Below are positions 63,601 to 64,000 of a stretch of 64,000 nucleotides of DNA, piece after piece. Both the position numbers and the translations under genes were made by a program. Below the pieces are notes generated by a model. It had not been told where the DNA came from. It did not search any database and was given only the letters and a program-made list of their open reading frames with translations. The stretch is from Rosellinia necatrix (Eukaryota; Ascomycota; Sordariomycetes; Xylariales; Xylariaceae). The DNA is taken from positions 124,001 through 188,000 of the forward strand of contig JAGYVD010000011.1 of the NCBI GenBank assembly GCA_021209875.1, written 5' to 3'. The number at the start of each line of letters is the position of its first letter. The stretch's first letter is position 1.

Positions 63601-64000
63601 TTTGCAATTTTAAAAAGCCGCATTATAGTAATTAATAACCTAGTTTTTTAAAATTAATTAAACGCTTTTAAATAATATATAAGCGCGTCAGGACTTTTAT
63701 ATAGCTTGATTTTATATTACATAAAGCAAATTAAGCCGCTGTAGAAATAAAAAGCTGCTTTATTAACTAAAAATAAATTAATAAAACATATTAAAACAAA
63801 AAAACTAAATAAACATAAAACATAGATAAAAACTAAATATTATAAATTTAGTGCGTTTAAAATAGCTTTGTTTAAAAATATATAAAATATTATATATAAA
63901 AAAACCTTTTTAGGTTGTTATAATTTATATAAAAAATTGTTTTTATAAAGCAATAAATTAAAATTAAAAAGGTTTAAAGCAATAGTTTTTTCTTTAAAAC
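60499..64000 (+). mobile_element. Partial LTR retrotransposon D' at the window edge
   Basis: Second copy of element D: LTR at 60499-60672, then interior matching 1621-4700 (minus B1) and, from about 63420, matching 12450-12990. Compared with D it lacks roughly 1.6 kb between these parts, so one copy carries a deletion or the other an insertion. It cuts A' at 60499. The right end lies outside the window. The open frame at 61822-62040 (minus strand) is hydrophobic and not conserved in D. Confidence 0.75.

Noticed and set aside
1..64000. Mitochondrial genome with GC clusters
   Set aside because: AT-richness and GC hairpins recall fungal mitochondrial DNA, but there are no respiratory genes, rRNAs or tRNAs in 64 kb, and RIP-mutated LTR elements with target duplications point to nuclear DNA.

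Overview
This 64 kb window holds no intact gene that I can recognise. It is extremely AT-rich. The longest open frames are low-complexity by-products of that composition, and I see no rRNA, complete tRNA or CRISPR array. Repeat copies differ mostly by C-to-T and G-to-A transitions, and in one LTR pair most of these fall at CpA/TpG. That is the signature of repeat-induced point mutation (RIP), so the likely source is an AT-rich heterochromatic isochore, possibly pericentromeric or subtelomeric, of a filamentous ascomycete. The organism is inferred, not demonstrated.

Nearly all of the window can be explained as nested LTR retrotransposons. I delimited them by matching repeat copies, TG...CA-type ends, target-site duplications (TSDs) and, in several cases, an uninterrupted second copy of the insertion site. 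Family letters are mine. Left block: element D (1446-15294) holds a solo LTR of family B (2491-2803) and a full-length element E (5777-11944, TSD AAAAT). Middle block: a probable element C (19283-34597) holds solo LTR G1 (21437-21683) and element A (27129-34312). A in turn holds two short, almost unmutated insertions: L (31790-32059) and K1 (33192-33395). Then follow solo LTRs B2 (34780-35062) and K2 (35544-35768).

Right block: a partial H copy (H', from 36683) carries a complete 547 bp miniature LTR element J (37021-37567, TSD TTTAG) with a tRNA-like segment. H' is broken by a partial F (F1, from 42034), which is broken by a second A copy (A', from 43026). A' is broken by a complete H (44630-53063, TSD ATATT), a complete F (53281-56286, itself holding solo LTR G2), a solo LTR B3 (59137-59450) and a second D copy (from 60499 to the window end). 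The complete H contains K3 (50515-50700). The deepest chain is H' > F1 > A' > H > K3.

The best leads are three. (1) The short GC-rich K elements share ends and a TTATCTAATCT motif but carry different perfect hairpins, and the F LTRs carry related hairpins. (2) The miniature element J has an internal tRNA-like pol III module. (3) A perfect palindrome, GCTTATATAAGC, recurs in families D, H and J. Long insertions are heavily mutated while K, L and J are largely spared, as expected if RIP needs a minimum repeat length or if these are younger. All coordinates rest on by-eye alignment and may be off by a few bases.
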